DNA of 64,000 bases, taken from positions 32,994 to 96,993 of the forward strand of contig PBSN01000002.1 in NCBI GenBank assembly GCA_002726235.1, written 5' to 3'. The notes beneath the pieces are model-generated. The model was given only the letters and a program-made list of their open reading frames with translations. It searched no databases and had not been told where the DNA came from. This stretch comes from Nitrospiraceae bacterium. GTDB lineage: Bacteria > Nitrospirota > Nitrospiria > Nitrospirales > UBA2166. Below are positions 8,430-16,560 of this stretch, one piece after another (within the stretch, counting starts at the first letter, position 1; each line of letters opens with the position of its first letter). The position numbers and the translations under genes are program-made.

Positions 8430-9728
8430 CTAACCTTGCTCATTGTCCTCATGGCAACCAAGTCGATACGCTGCCACGAGTTCCGCGTGGTTCACATTAT
8501 ATGTACCCTCTACCGTCTCGGGGAATGGCCCGCTGAGTGGAATCTCTCGCTCAAAAACCGGGAAGTTGTACGGATCGTTCCCGGTTAGACCATATTTGTC
8601 GCGCAACATTTGGTTCTGCGCATCGGTCTGAATGTGGTAGGTGACCACCGTGCGAAGCGTGATGGGTCCTTCCGCACCACCCAGTTGAGGCATTCGATAT
8701 CGAAAGCGATAGTTGCGACTTTGGAGCGGCTTCAGCCGATTATCCCACACCTCCCAGATAACCGGCTGCCACAGAATCCAACGTCCCATGGTATGGGATT
8801 GAGCCTCTAACACGTTGCCCGCTTGATCAACAATTTCAAAATCGAAGGTAAAGTGCCGGTCAGGATCACCAGTTGGCAGTTTGTGCCCAGCCCCGGAGTT
8901 GGTAATTTCCATTAAAAACTCAACTTCCTGTCCGGAAGGCAACTCGGGAGGATCAGCGGTAAGTTTTATCGTAATGGCACGTTTGACCTGCTCAGGGTCA
9001 TGTCCCCCTCTCCAGAGATGTTTTCGTCCTTTTCGCATTGGGCCGCCAGTCGCGACCGGTCGTTCGACCGCAGGCATATGGCACGTCTGGCAAATGTATC
9101 CTTGATTGAAGTAATGCTCCCCTTCAAACTCCGGATATGTTCCGCATGGCCCAGCACGGTAAAACTGAAATGGCCCTGACGGCACCTGATGACATCGATA
9201 GCACAAATCCATCGACCGGTAGATGGGATCGTACATCGTCGGATGTGGCGCATCAGAGTCTTCATAAGGACCAAGAATGACGCCATCTCGAACATGGCAG
9301 GCAGCACAGGTGATACCTTCGTGCTGAAACTCTGGATCGTAATTTGGATTGGGCATCTTCACCGCTTTCTCGACGCGATCCCTTGGAATATCGATGATAA
9401 GTTCTGGCTGTTGATTTTCAAGCGGAGTATGACAATTCAAACAAATCCAAATATTGTTATCCCGCTTCCAATACGCTTGGAAGAAAGGATCATCAAATGC
9501 TTGGGCATGAATAGAGGTCTTCCACTCTTCATAAATCGCTTGGTGACATTTCCCACACGACTCAGCCTTGAGACTATCAATCCCTTCAGGAACTTGCTGA
9601 AAAGGTATCGCCTGCGCAAAATCATCGCGGAGGCCAAAGATCACCACCGGACGAAGTTCGGTGTAAAAAATATACACACCACCCCCAAGAAGACCGACAA
9701 TCCCAAGTGTCAACAATCCACGTTTCAA
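8430..9728 (-). CDS. Membrane-anchored pentaheme cytochrome c
   Basis: A 432-residue protein with an N-terminal signal anchor (LLTLGIVGLLGGGVYIF) and five CxxCH heme sites: CGKCH 58-62, CLNCH 96-100, CAACH 141-145, CYRCH 176-180 and CQTCH 213-217. All lie in the first half. The second half is heme-free and probably beta-sandwich (GHKLPTGDPDRHFTFDFEIVD), resembling the extra domain of several multiheme nitrogen- or sulfur-cycle cytochromes. The start is TTG 9728, two bases after the HDAC stop; the frame further upstream only overlaps that gene. It would face the periplasm and carry electrons. The redox partner is unknown, though the downstream rhodanese hints at sulfur chemistry. Confidence 0.88.
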   Translation of the reverse strand: MKRGLLTLGIVGLLGGGVYIFYTELRPVVIFGLRDDFAQAIPFQQVPEGIDSLKAESCGKCHQAIYEEWKTSIHAQAFDDPFFQAYWKRDNNIWICLNCHTPLENQQPELIIDIPRDRVEKAVKMPNPNYDPEFQHEGITCAACHVRDGVILGPYEDSDAPHPTMYDPIYRSMDLCYRCHQVPSGPFQFYRAGPCGTYPEFEGEHYFNQGYICQTCHMPAVERPVATGGPMRKGRKHLWRGGHDPEQVKRAITIKLTADPPELPSGQEVEFLMEITNSGAGHKLPTGDPDRHFTFDFEIVDQAGNVLEAQSHTMGRWILWQPVIWEVWDNRLKPLQSRNYRFRYRMPQLGGAEGPITLRTVVTYHIQTDAQNQMLRDKYGLTGNDPYNFPVFEREIPLSGPFPETVEGTYNVNHAELVAAYRLGCHEDNEQG

Positions 9729-9730
9729 AA

Positions 9731-10681
9731 CTATGTTTCCATCAAAACCTGGATATGCCGATAAATGGATTTCGCAATCGATTCGAGGTGATAGCCTCCC
9801 TCGAGGCAAGAGATTATTCGCCCACCTGCATACTCCTCGGCAATCCCTTTCACAATACGCGAAAGTTGCGCATACCCTTCTTCCGTCAGTCTCATATTCG
9901 CAAGCGAATCATTTCGGTGAGCATCAAACCCGGCCGAGATGAGAACCGCATCCGGCTCAAATTCTTTTGCCGCCGGAATCAGTCTACTATTGAATGCCTC
10001 GATATATTCTTTGTCCCCGCTTCCCGCCCTCATTGGAACGTTAATCGTCGAACCTAAGCCCGCTCCAAGGCCCTGTTCTGACTCCCCTCCAGTCCCTGGG
10101 TAGAAAGGATACTGATGGGCACTAAAAAACAAGACAGAGGGATCTTTGTAAAACGCCTCTTGAGTTCCGTTGCCATGGTGAACATCCCAATCGACAATGA
10201 GAATCTTCCTGAGACCGTAGCGTTTCTGAAAATAGCGAGCGCCAATCGCCACATTATTAAAGAAACAAAAGCCCATCGCACGTGTCGGTTCGGCATGATG
10301 CCCGGGAGGACGAATGGCACAAAATACTGAGCGCACCGTACCATTCATTACGGCATCGATCCCTGCAAGAACCCCACTAACGGCCAGAAACGCCACTTGG
10401 AGGGAATCTTGTGACATCGGAGTGTCCCCGTCGACATATGCGAGATCATCTCCGACTTGGGTCCCCACAGCACGCAATGACGCCACATGTTGCGGAGAAT
10501 GCACACTCGTAATCCAGAATTCGTCCGCAGGCTCCGGCTCAATCAGTGTTAGTTTTTCCGTCAGTCGCTCTTCCTCAAGCAGTGACATAATCGAAGTAAG
10601 CCGCTCCGGCCGCTCTGGATGCATGTGACCTGTTTTATGCTTCAAAAAATCAGGATGATAGACAAGTCCGACATTCGCCAT
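9731..10681 (-). CDS. Histone deacetylase family protein (acetoin-utilisation/APAH type)
   Basis: A 316-residue zinc deacetylase fold. It has HPERPERL near residue 21, the tandem histidines in RPPGHHAEP, zinc ligands in DWDVHHGNGTQ, the third ligand in SAGFDAHRND, and LEGGYH carrying the catalytic Tyr. All expected active-site residues are present, so it is probably active on an acetylated small molecule or protein lysine. ATG start; divergent from the hypothetical gene at 10702. First gene of the operon with the cytochrome and rhodanese, an unusual combination. Confidence 0.9.
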   Translation of the reverse strand: MANVGLVYHPDFLKHKTGHMHPERPERLTSIMSLLEEERLTEKLTLIEPEPADEFWITSVHSPQHVASLRAVGTQVGDDLAYVDGDTPMSQDSLQVAFLAVSGVLAGIDAVMNGTVRSVFCAIRPPGHHAEPTRAMGFCFFNNVAIGARYFQKRYGLRKILIVDWDVHHGNGTQEAFYKDPSVLFFSAHQYPFYPGTGGESEQGLGAGLGSTINVPMRAGSGDKEYIEAFNSRLIPAAKEFEPDAVLISAGFDAHRNDSLANMRLTEEGYAQLSRIVKGIAEEYAGGRIISCLEGGYHLESIAKSIYRHIQVLMET

Positions 10682-10701
10682 ACAATCATGCTCCTCGATT
10701 C

Positions 10702-11169
10702 ATGCTCCGTAGTATTCTATACGATCGTGAAAGTGAATTGCTCAGACAGGTTTGGGAAGTTGGTGAGAGGCAAGCAAACCTACTCGTCTTCGCCGCAATC
10801 ATGCAACTCGAAGCATTGGGAGTTGCTCAGGATGAGAGACTGGAGAAGTTTGTTATCTTGAAGACCGAGAAAGCAGACGAGTACCTGAGTTTTGAATTTA
10901 GCGAAATCACATCCAACGCTCGTCTGTTCGACCAACAGCACACCTTCCCAGTACAAATCGATGAAACCACGTTTATCACCAGGCTTTTTGGCGGGATACC
11001 CGGAGGTAGCACCACAGCGAAATGGCGTTCCGCAAACCGCAAAGAAACCCTGGCAGAAAAATTGTGTCTGCCCTTTTCCATAACCCTGCCCAACCCATTC
11101 TCCGACGAAACTTTCCGCCCGGGTTTTACTTTCGTTCCAAGAAAGCCGCGTAGCATACCGTTGGCTTAG
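10702..11169 (+). CDS. Hypothetical protein, 155 residues
   Basis: Not recognised. The N-terminal half looks helical and amphipathic (LYDRESELLRQVWEVGERQ, then LLVFAAIMQLEALG); the C-terminal half is Ser/Thr/Pro-rich with FGGIPGGSTTAKW. The opposite strand also has a 109-codon frame here (10827-11156) with a less protein-like composition. No good ribosome binding site. The frame may be real because it is the only long ORF in the gap and is divergent from the HDAC gene, but it could be a non-coding or decayed stretch. The following 11170-11433 contains nothing I can identify. Confidence 0.3.
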   Translation: MLRSILYDRESELLRQVWEVGERQANLLVFAAIMQLEALGVAQDERLEKFVILKTEKADEYLSFEFSEITSNARLFDQQHTFPVQIDETTFITRLFGGIPGGSTTAKWRSANRKETLAEKLCLPFSITLPNPFSDETFRPGFTFVPRKPRSIPLA

Positions 11170-11433
11170 TTCTACCCACCCGCGCTATTTACGGGCATTG
11201 GGTACAACAGTACCATCATCTCTCCCGCAACTCGCGAAGCAAGAATTTTATTATTGGATTCGACAATTTCTTTCTGCGAAAAACTTTTATGGCAACTCCT
11301 AGTCAAAGTGCAAATCTAACACTGGGACAATCCCACCCTCTCAGTTCGTTCCCTAAATCGTAGCCGTGAATTACAGAACTCTATAACTCTATTTGGCAAA
11401 ACACAACGCCCGCATCCCAATCACATCGACCTT

Positions 11434-12435
11434 CTATCTATCCCGCCATTTGTCGCTATCACCCCACTCTGACTCGGTAGGTTGTTCAAGTTCGCCGTAG
11501 TCAAACATCAAGTTATCCTGGTCCTCTTCTTCTGCCTGTTGTCGCCGACGGATTTTGAGTCGTCGAACGTGCATTCCAAACGCAACGAATGCCAGAGTTG
11601 AAATTCCAATCCAGATCATGAAGTCGCTGGTCACAAATGGCACCCAACGCAGCCATACAGATTGCCGGTCTATAAATGCCTCAGCTGCTTGATGGGGCAA
11701 TAGCGACACGACCTGTCGAAAGGCAATGGGAAAAGGTACATCTTGCGCAACGAGCGCCAAGATTCGCCTTGGTGTATCTTGACCATACTCCTGAATGATG
11801 TCCCGGACAAACCCTGCTGACAATGCGTACCCTCGGCGAGCGGTAGGAGCATTGCCACGAAAAAACATATTTACCCGCTCGAGTGAAAATTCGTCGCGCT
11901 CGCCTACAGCCCATAGCAACCTAGCGCGATCTTCGATATCCCAAGTACGGGCCGCAATGGTGGCAATGCCTTCATCAAACCATCGCGGAATCTCTCGCCC
12001 TCGAGCAGCACGATGATTCAAAATGTGCGCGACCTCGTGAACGAGAAGATCTTCGATTGCCCGGGCGGGATAGGAATGTACGCGCTCCGCAAGCAGCACG
12101 ATGGTACTCGCTTCTCCATTGGCAAATCCCGATACCCATGGTGGGAGTTGTGCCCCAAGCTGAGAGGTTTCGGGGACCACATAGACGAGAATAGCCGGCC
12201 CGGGATAATCCAAACCAGCTAGTTTCATGGCATAGCTGTAATGCGGCCACCCCATGTTATTTAATCGCTTGACAATGGGTTGCAACGATTCCGGCGCTTC
12301 AAAAATCAGGTGAGGAGGATTCGCAGCCTGCATGGAATTTGGTTGGAACACAAGGCAGAAAATAACCAGAAATTGCAGAAATTGACGCTCCCAAATTCTG
12401 GTGATAAGGTGTTTCCGATGGCAAAAATCCCGCAA
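11434..12435 (-). CDS. Peptidase MA-family (gluzincin) membrane-anchored protease
   Basis: An exported metalloprotease: hydrophobic signal sequence (FLQFLVIFCLVF), zinc-site LLVHEVAHILNH (HExxH) followed about 16 residues later by PRWFDEGIATIAA, whose Glu is the likely third ligand, and a C-terminal transmembrane helix (MIWIGISTLAFVAFGM) with a charged acidic tail. This is the peptidase MA-like architecture. The start is uncertain. TTG 12435 keeps the whole signal peptide but overlaps the first bases of the divergent aldo/keto reductase gene; ATG 12333 would avoid overlap but lose the signal. The longer frame to 12606 lies wholly antisense to that gene and is rejected. Confidence 0.75.
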   Translation of the reverse strand: MRDFCHRKHLITRIWERQFLQFLVIFCLVFQPNSMQAANPPHLIFEAPESLQPIVKRLNNMGWPHYSYAMKLAGLDYPGPAILVYVVPETSQLGAQLPPWVSGFANGEASTIVLLAERVHSYPARAIEDLLVHEVAHILNHRAARGREIPRWFDEGIATIAARTWDIEDRARLLWAVGERDEFSLERVNMFFRGNAPTARRGYALSAGFVRDIIQEYGQDTPRRILALVAQDVPFPIAFRQVVSLLPHQAAEAFIDRQSVWLRWVPFVTSDFMIWIGISTLAFVAFGMHVRRLKIRRRQQAEEEDQDNLMFDYGELEQPTESEWGDSDKWRDR

Positions 12436-13296
12436 CGCATTCTTGGAAAAACTGGCGTCAACGTGCCAATTTTGGGATTTGGAACGGCCCCCATTGGAAA
12501 CCTCCGTAATGCCAAAGATGCGGCTGCCATTTTTCACGAAGCCATTAACCTCGGAGTGACCTATATCGATACGGCTCATGATTTTGCTGGGTATGGACAT
12601 GCTCAAAAGTATCTCGGCCCTGTGCTGAAAGAACGGCGAAACGAAGTCTTTCTTGTGACCAAATGCTTTGAGCCAAATGGAGAAAAAGCACTACACCTCT
12701 TGGAACGCAATCTCAAAGAACTTCAAACAGACCATACTGACCTAATGTTTGTCCATAGTTTAGGGCATGACAAGATGGATCCATTACAGGTCTTTAGCCG
12801 ACGCGGGGTATACCCCACGTTAATGCAAGCCAAAACGCAAGGACTGGCGCGGTTCGTCGGCGTCTCGGGCCACAACCGTCCACACCGCTTTGTGAAGGCG
12901 ATTCAGCAATATGAATTTGATGTCCTGATGAATGCAACCAACTTCGTCGACCGGCATACCTATAACTTTGAAGAGCAGGTTTTCCCCCTTGCTACGCAAA
13001 AACAAATCGGATTGGTTGCAATGAAGGTGTTTGGGGGACAAGAGAAATCGCTCTTTGCCGGATTAAGTAATCGCAACATACCAACGCAATACCTCGATAT
13101 CGCGTTTCGATATGCACTAAGCCTTCCACAGGTTGCCTGTTCGATTATCGGCATGTCAACACGCGACGAATTGCTCCAAAACGTCGCGCGAGCGCGAAAC
13201 TTTACTCCGGTCACCCCGCGAGAGCTAGCCATGCTTACCCCCATAGGAAAAACACTGGCGAACAAGTGGGGAACTCACTTCGGCACACTTGTGTAA
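12418..13296 (+). CDS. Aldo/keto reductase
   Basis: A 292-residue NADPH-dependent oxidoreductase of the TIM-barrel AKR family. N-terminal RILGKTGVNVPILGFGTAPIGN is typical, and the catalytic tetrad is visible as Asp51 (YIDTAHDF), Tyr59 (GYGHAQ), Lys82 (VTKCF) and His113 (FVHSLG). ATG 12418 is selected: AAGG is 8 nt upstream and the protein begins at the expected fold boundary; the longer frame from 12280 is antisense to the peptidase gene. First gene of a close-packed run to 15483. Substrate unknown. Confidence 0.88.
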   Translation: MAKIPQRILGKTGVNVPILGFGTAPIGNLRNAKDAAAIFHEAINLGVTYIDTAHDFAGYGHAQKYLGPVLKERRNEVFLVTKCFEPNGEKALHLLERNLKELQTDHTDLMFVHSLGHDKMDPLQVFSRRGVYPTLMQAKTQGLARFVGVSGHNRPHRFVKAIQQYEFDVLMNATNFVDRHTYNFEEQVFPLATQKQIGLVAMKVFGGQEKSLFAGLSNRNIPTQYLDIAFRYALSLPQVACSIIGMSTRDELLQNVARARNFTPVTPRELAMLTPIGKTLANKWGTHFGTLV

Positions 13297-13339
13297 AATG
13301 ACACCGTCATTAATTTGTGTACTGGAGTCCCATAGGCGT

Positions 13340-13915
13340 ATGGGAATTCTACGTTCCAGCGTGGTCTTTTGTTTGCTGTGGGGGGCACCAGCTGGTGCGT
13401 TTGCAACAACCTCCTCCGTCATCGATGCAGGCGTGTCTTGGCAATCGATAACCATTTCACCAGAACAGATGGTGCACGCGAAAACTCGTGGCAATGCACT
13501 GCTCGCACGATCTGACCTCGCACTCCTGTTTGAAGCGGAGAAAACCATCCACCTTGCAACCCTCCTTGAACCAGCATTGCTCATTTCTCACCACGAATCG
13601 GCGGTCAACTTTCCACATCACCATCTCCCAACATCGACTGTTCTCCGCTTAAAACCCCAGAAGGCTGTGGATCAGATATTTCAGGCGTTACAAGAAGAGT
13701 TGTGTCAGCATGATCCCGCCATATTAGATCTGTCGTTAGATGATACCATCACCAGCTGGCTGCCGGTTGCGATTGCGGCTGTCCCAGCGGCAGTGACAAC
13801 CTCATCATCCATCCAGTTTGCACAGGATTTAGCCGCCACAATTGTCGTGTTATTCTTCAAAATAGGCCAACCCGATGCGTGTTACGTTGACTCGCCCTAC
13901 GAGGGAACATTCTAG
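13340..13915 (+). CDS. Exported hypothetical protein
   Basis: About 191 residues with a clear signal peptide (RSSVVFCLLWGAPAGAFA) when started at ATG 13340; ATG 13298 and TTG 13289 are in-frame alternatives nearer the preceding gene. The mature protein has a polar N-terminal half (QMVHAKTRGNALLARSDLALL), a His-rich patch (NFPHHHLP) and an Ala/Val-rich segment near the C-terminus. No family recognised. Tightly followed by the next exported protein (stop and start are adjacent), so the two probably act together in the envelope. Confidence 0.6.
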   Translation: MGILRSSVVFCLLWGAPAGAFATTSSVIDAGVSWQSITISPEQMVHAKTRGNALLARSDLALLFEAEKTIHLATLLEPALLISHHESAVNFPHHHLPTSTVLRLKPQKAVDQIFQALQEELCQHDPAILDLSLDDTITSWLPVAIAAVPAAVTTSSSIQFAQDLAATIVVLFFKIGQPDACYVDSPYEGTF

Positions 13916-14443
13916 ATGCCCGCTCAATTCCAAAACATCCTTTGTGCCAGCGCTGTGCTTGTCTGCTTGTGCATGAATTCGATCCGCCCTGCAATTGCTG
14001 AGGAGGGAGGTGACAATGGCGCACTCGCACGAAGCCCGGATCATTCGACCATTGTCACAGCACTCCTATATCCCGTAAACCGCATTCTCGATATTTTCGA
14101 CATCTTCCGCATAAATGTCGGCTTTGGGCCGGGATATGGCATCAATGTACGGGCGACCAAAGTGCTTCAGGTTGGGATTGAGAGCTACTCGACCGTACGC
14201 GTTGGGCTCGGCAAAGAATCCGGAATCTGGAATCCCCGATATGGAATTGTATATACGGAGTCAGAACCGTTCACCGCTGGAGCCAGCATGGCCTATATGG
14301 GTGGACGACAACGTGGGGCGATGGAAGTCGGAACAACGGTGCACCTTGGTTTTGTGGGAGCGGAGGCTGCTATTGACTTAGCTGAAATCGCGGACTTTTT
14401 TTTGGGATTCGTCATCATTGACTTCAAAAAAGATGACCATTAG
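13916..14443 (+). CDS. Exported protein, probable small outer-membrane or periplasmic barrel
   Basis: 175 residues with a signal peptide ending near RPAIAEE. The mature part has glycine-rich alternating strands (INVGFGPGYGINVRATKVLQVGIESYSTVRVGLGK) and further repeats of that style, suggesting a beta-rich or barrel protein. The ending is FVIIDFKKDDH. GAGGGAA lies 8 nt before the ATG. No named family is assigned. Its place between another exported protein and a TPR lipoprotein suggests an envelope assembly or homeostasis function, which is inference. Confidence 0.65.
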   Translation: MPAQFQNILCASAVLVCLCMNSIRPAIAEEGGDNGALARSPDHSTIVTALLYPVNRILDIFDIFRINVGFGPGYGINVRATKVLQVGIESYSTVRVGLGKESGIWNPRYGIVYTESEPFTAGASMAYMGGRQRGAMEVGTTVHLGFVGAEAAIDLAEIADFFLGFVIIDFKKDDH

Positions 14444-14462
14444 CGTGTTATTGTATTAACCC

Positions 14463-15164
14463 ATGAAATATTTCGCGTATAGAAGCCAATGCGGCATGAG
14501 GCAATTGATCATCACGACATGTTTCCTCCCCCTGATTGTTCTTATCTCAATCGGCTGTACCGACGATAGAGATTGGATCACGTTGCAGCAAGAAGCCGCG
14601 AAGCTTGTCGAAGAAGGGGATTTTGCGGGAGCCGAAGACCTCGCTCAGAAATCCCTCACGCACGCAGAGAACACCATTGGACCGGATCATGCAGATGTTG
14701 CACACGTCCATAATACACTGGCAATGGTAGCCTATGGCAATCAAGACTATGCACAAACAGAAGCCCATCATCGCCACGCCCTAGCCATTCAGGAACAAGC
14801 GCTTGGCAAAAACGACTTCGAAATCGGACGAACGCTCGCCTCTCTTGGTGACTTTTTCCTAAGTCAAAACAAGCTCACTGAAGCCGCAGAAACGCACGAA
14901 CGCGCACACGAAATCCTCGTCGCCAATCTTGGTGATCAACACCCTGATATCGGTCGTAGTATCAATAATCTTGCCAGAATCTATACCGCACAGAATCGGC
15001 TAAGGGAAGCGGCCAGTCACCATGCGCAAGCGTTGGCCATCCTCGAAGCTACACTCGGTCCTGATGACCCAGAGGTAAAAATGGTCATTGATAACCTCAC
15101 AATACTCTATTCCGACATTGCCCCATCAGAAACGGCGGACACATCACGGCCGATAGATCCATAG
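14463..15164 (+). CDS. TPR-repeat lipoprotein
   Basis: A 233-residue protein with a lipoprotein signal (LPLIVLISIGC, lipobox ISIG-C). It then has about four kinesin-light-chain-type tetratricopeptide repeats, each with a GxxHPDxxxxxxNLAxxYxxQ-like pattern: IGPDHADVAHVHNTLAMVAY, FEIGRTLASLGDFFL, GDQHPDIGRSINNLARIY and GPDDPEVKMVIDNLTILY. TPRs bind partner proteins, here presumably at the periplasmic face of a membrane. A start at internal ATG 14496 would give a more usual signal length. Fourth gene of the aldo/keto reductase run. Confidence 0.78.
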   Translation: MKYFAYRSQCGMRQLIITTCFLPLIVLISIGCTDDRDWITLQQEAAKLVEEGDFAGAEDLAQKSLTHAENTIGPDHADVAHVHNTLAMVAYGNQDYAQTEAHHRHALAIQEQALGKNDFEIGRTLASLGDFFLSQNKLTEAAETHERAHEILVANLGDQHPDIGRSINNLARIYTAQNRLREAASHHAQALAILEATLGPDDPEVKMVIDNLTILYSDIAPSETADTSRPIDP

Positions 15165-15171
15165 TAGCCCT

Positions 15172-15483
15172 ATGCGATTCACTCACCACATATTTATTTG
15201 CACCAACCAGCGGCTGAAGGGCGACCCTCGAGGGTGTTGTGCCAATAACGATTCCGAGCATTTTCGGTCTTTTTTTAAACAGGAAGTTGCACGGCTTGGT
15301 CTAAAGGGAAAGGTGCGGGCAAACAAAGCCGGATGCCTAGACCACTGCATGTATGGACCAGCAGTGGTTGTCTATCCTGAGGGAGTATGGTACTGGATTG
15401 GATCAGAAAAAGACGTGACGGAGATTATGGAGCGCCATATCGTCAAGGGGGAGATCGTTGAGCGGCTACTTATCCCCGACTAA
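15172..15483 (+). CDS. Thioredoxin-like [2Fe-2S] ferredoxin
   Basis: A 103-residue protein of the thioredoxin-fold ferredoxin family. It begins HIFICTNQR, has GCC around residue 22, and NKAGCLDHCMYGPAVVVYPEG with the C-x3-C pair. The four conserved cysteines (about 10, 22, 55, 59) fit a [2Fe-2S] cluster. The C-terminal WYWIGSEKDVTEIMERHI is typical. It transfers electrons in the cytoplasm. Last gene of the run beginning at 12418; no terminator is obvious after it. Confidence 0.85.
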   Translation: MRFTHHIFICTNQRLKGDPRGCCANNDSEHFRSFFKQEVARLGLKGKVRANKAGCLDHCMYGPAVVVYPEGVWYWIGSEKDVTEIMERHIVKGEIVERLLIPD

Positions 15484-15612
15484 AGCACCATTTCTTCCTA
15501 AGAATCTAGTGAAAAGCCCCTGCCCGTGTCGTGGCTCTCTTGCTCACGCTCCCCACATACGGCCAGAGCCGCCGAACCATCGCGCCGAAAAGTAATACTG
15601 AGAACCATCATG

Positions 15613-16560
15613 TCATAGTTTATCTCTGTGGCGATTGAGGAATGCGAGAATCCTCGCTGAAAAGTCTTGTGGCTTTTCCTGGGAAAGAAAATGCCCAGCA
15701 TCGGAATATCGTTCGATCTCAGACTGCGGCAATATCAGTTTAAATAAGTTGACATTCTCCGGAGGAATAATGGGATCTTGCTCTCCCCAGGCGAGAAGGA
15801 CAGGCCCATCAAATGCCTGCAGGCTCCTTCGAAACATATTTTGGTGATCGAATTGAAACCCTCGCAGTACCTTCTGTAATATTTTTCTGGATTGAATGGT
15901 TTTGACATTCATCCATACCCGGTCATCAAACTCGCCCTTACTCTTTTCACCGTCCGCAAACAACGCTCTGCCTAGCATACTGACCATTGGCCGATTGGTG
16001 GCATAGACACCCATCCATCCCGTCGGCGACCACTTCAGAAACTTGAGCAAAAACGGCATATGAAACGCCTCATTGGTATACCATGTATTGGCGATCACTA
16101 AACCGCTAACTTTCTCAGGGTGCGCCGCAAGCAGTTCAAAACTGATCGGCCCAGCAATATCAGTCACAGCAAATACTGCATGATCGACATTAATGGCTTT
16201 CAAAAAATGATTGAGCCACTCCCCATACGCCGACCAGGAATAGTCCGCATCTCGTGGTCGATCCGAGTAGCCGAACCCGTATAAATCTGGAACAATCACC
16301 CGATAGTTTGCAGCCAAAACGGGGATAAACTTGCGCCATTCCCACGAGGACAGGGGCAACCCATGCAGTAGCACGACCACCGGACCGTTCCCGCGATCAA
16401 TGTAGAAAGTTTTCTTACCGTCAACAGTGACAAAATCCCCTTCAACATATCGAGGATCCTCTGGCCCCCAGAGAATGTCATGCCCAGCACACCCAATGCT
16501 CGAAAGGAGGGTGAAGACAACGAGAACGCGGAAAATGCCAATGCCCATTGGCTTTCTCAT
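15613..16560 (-). CDS. Alpha/beta-hydrolase lipoprotein with Asp nucleophile (haloalkane-dehalogenase-like)
   Basis: 315 residues with lipoprotein signal LLSSIGC (Cys24). The fold is clear: VVLLHGLPLSSWEW (oxyanion hole), VPDLYGFGYSDRP, then at the nucleophile elbow AVTDIAGPIS with Asp134 where esterases have Ser, LVIANTW (Asn/Trp near a halide-site position), acid AWGEQDP (Asp262) and base DAGHFLSQE (His290). An Asp nucleophile points to haloalkane dehalogenases or epoxide hydrolases rather than lipases. The ATG overlaps the stop of the upstream gene by one base (TGATG). The extracytoplasmic location is unusual for a dehalogenase. Confidence 0.75.
   Translation of the reverse strand: MRKPMGIGIFRVLVVFTLLSSIGCAGHDILWGPEDPRYVEGDFVTVDGKKTFYIDRGNGPVVVLLHGLPLSSWEWRKFIPVLAANYRVIVPDLYGFGYSDRPRDADYSWSAYGEWLNHFLKAINVDHAVFAVTDIAGPISFELLAAHPEKVSGLVIANTWYTNEAFHMPFLLKFLKWSPTGWMGVYATNRPMVSMLGRALFADGEKSKGEFDDRVWMNVKTIQSRKILQKVLRGFQFDHQNMFRRSLQAFDGPVLLAWGEQDPIIPPENVNLFKLILPQSEIERYSDAGHFLSQEKPQDFSARILAFLNRHRDKL

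Noticed and set aside
10827-11156. 109-codon minus-strand frame opposite the 155-residue hypothetical gene
   Set aside because: Basic, Ser-rich composition and no start signal; the plus-strand frame is longer, though itself uncertain.
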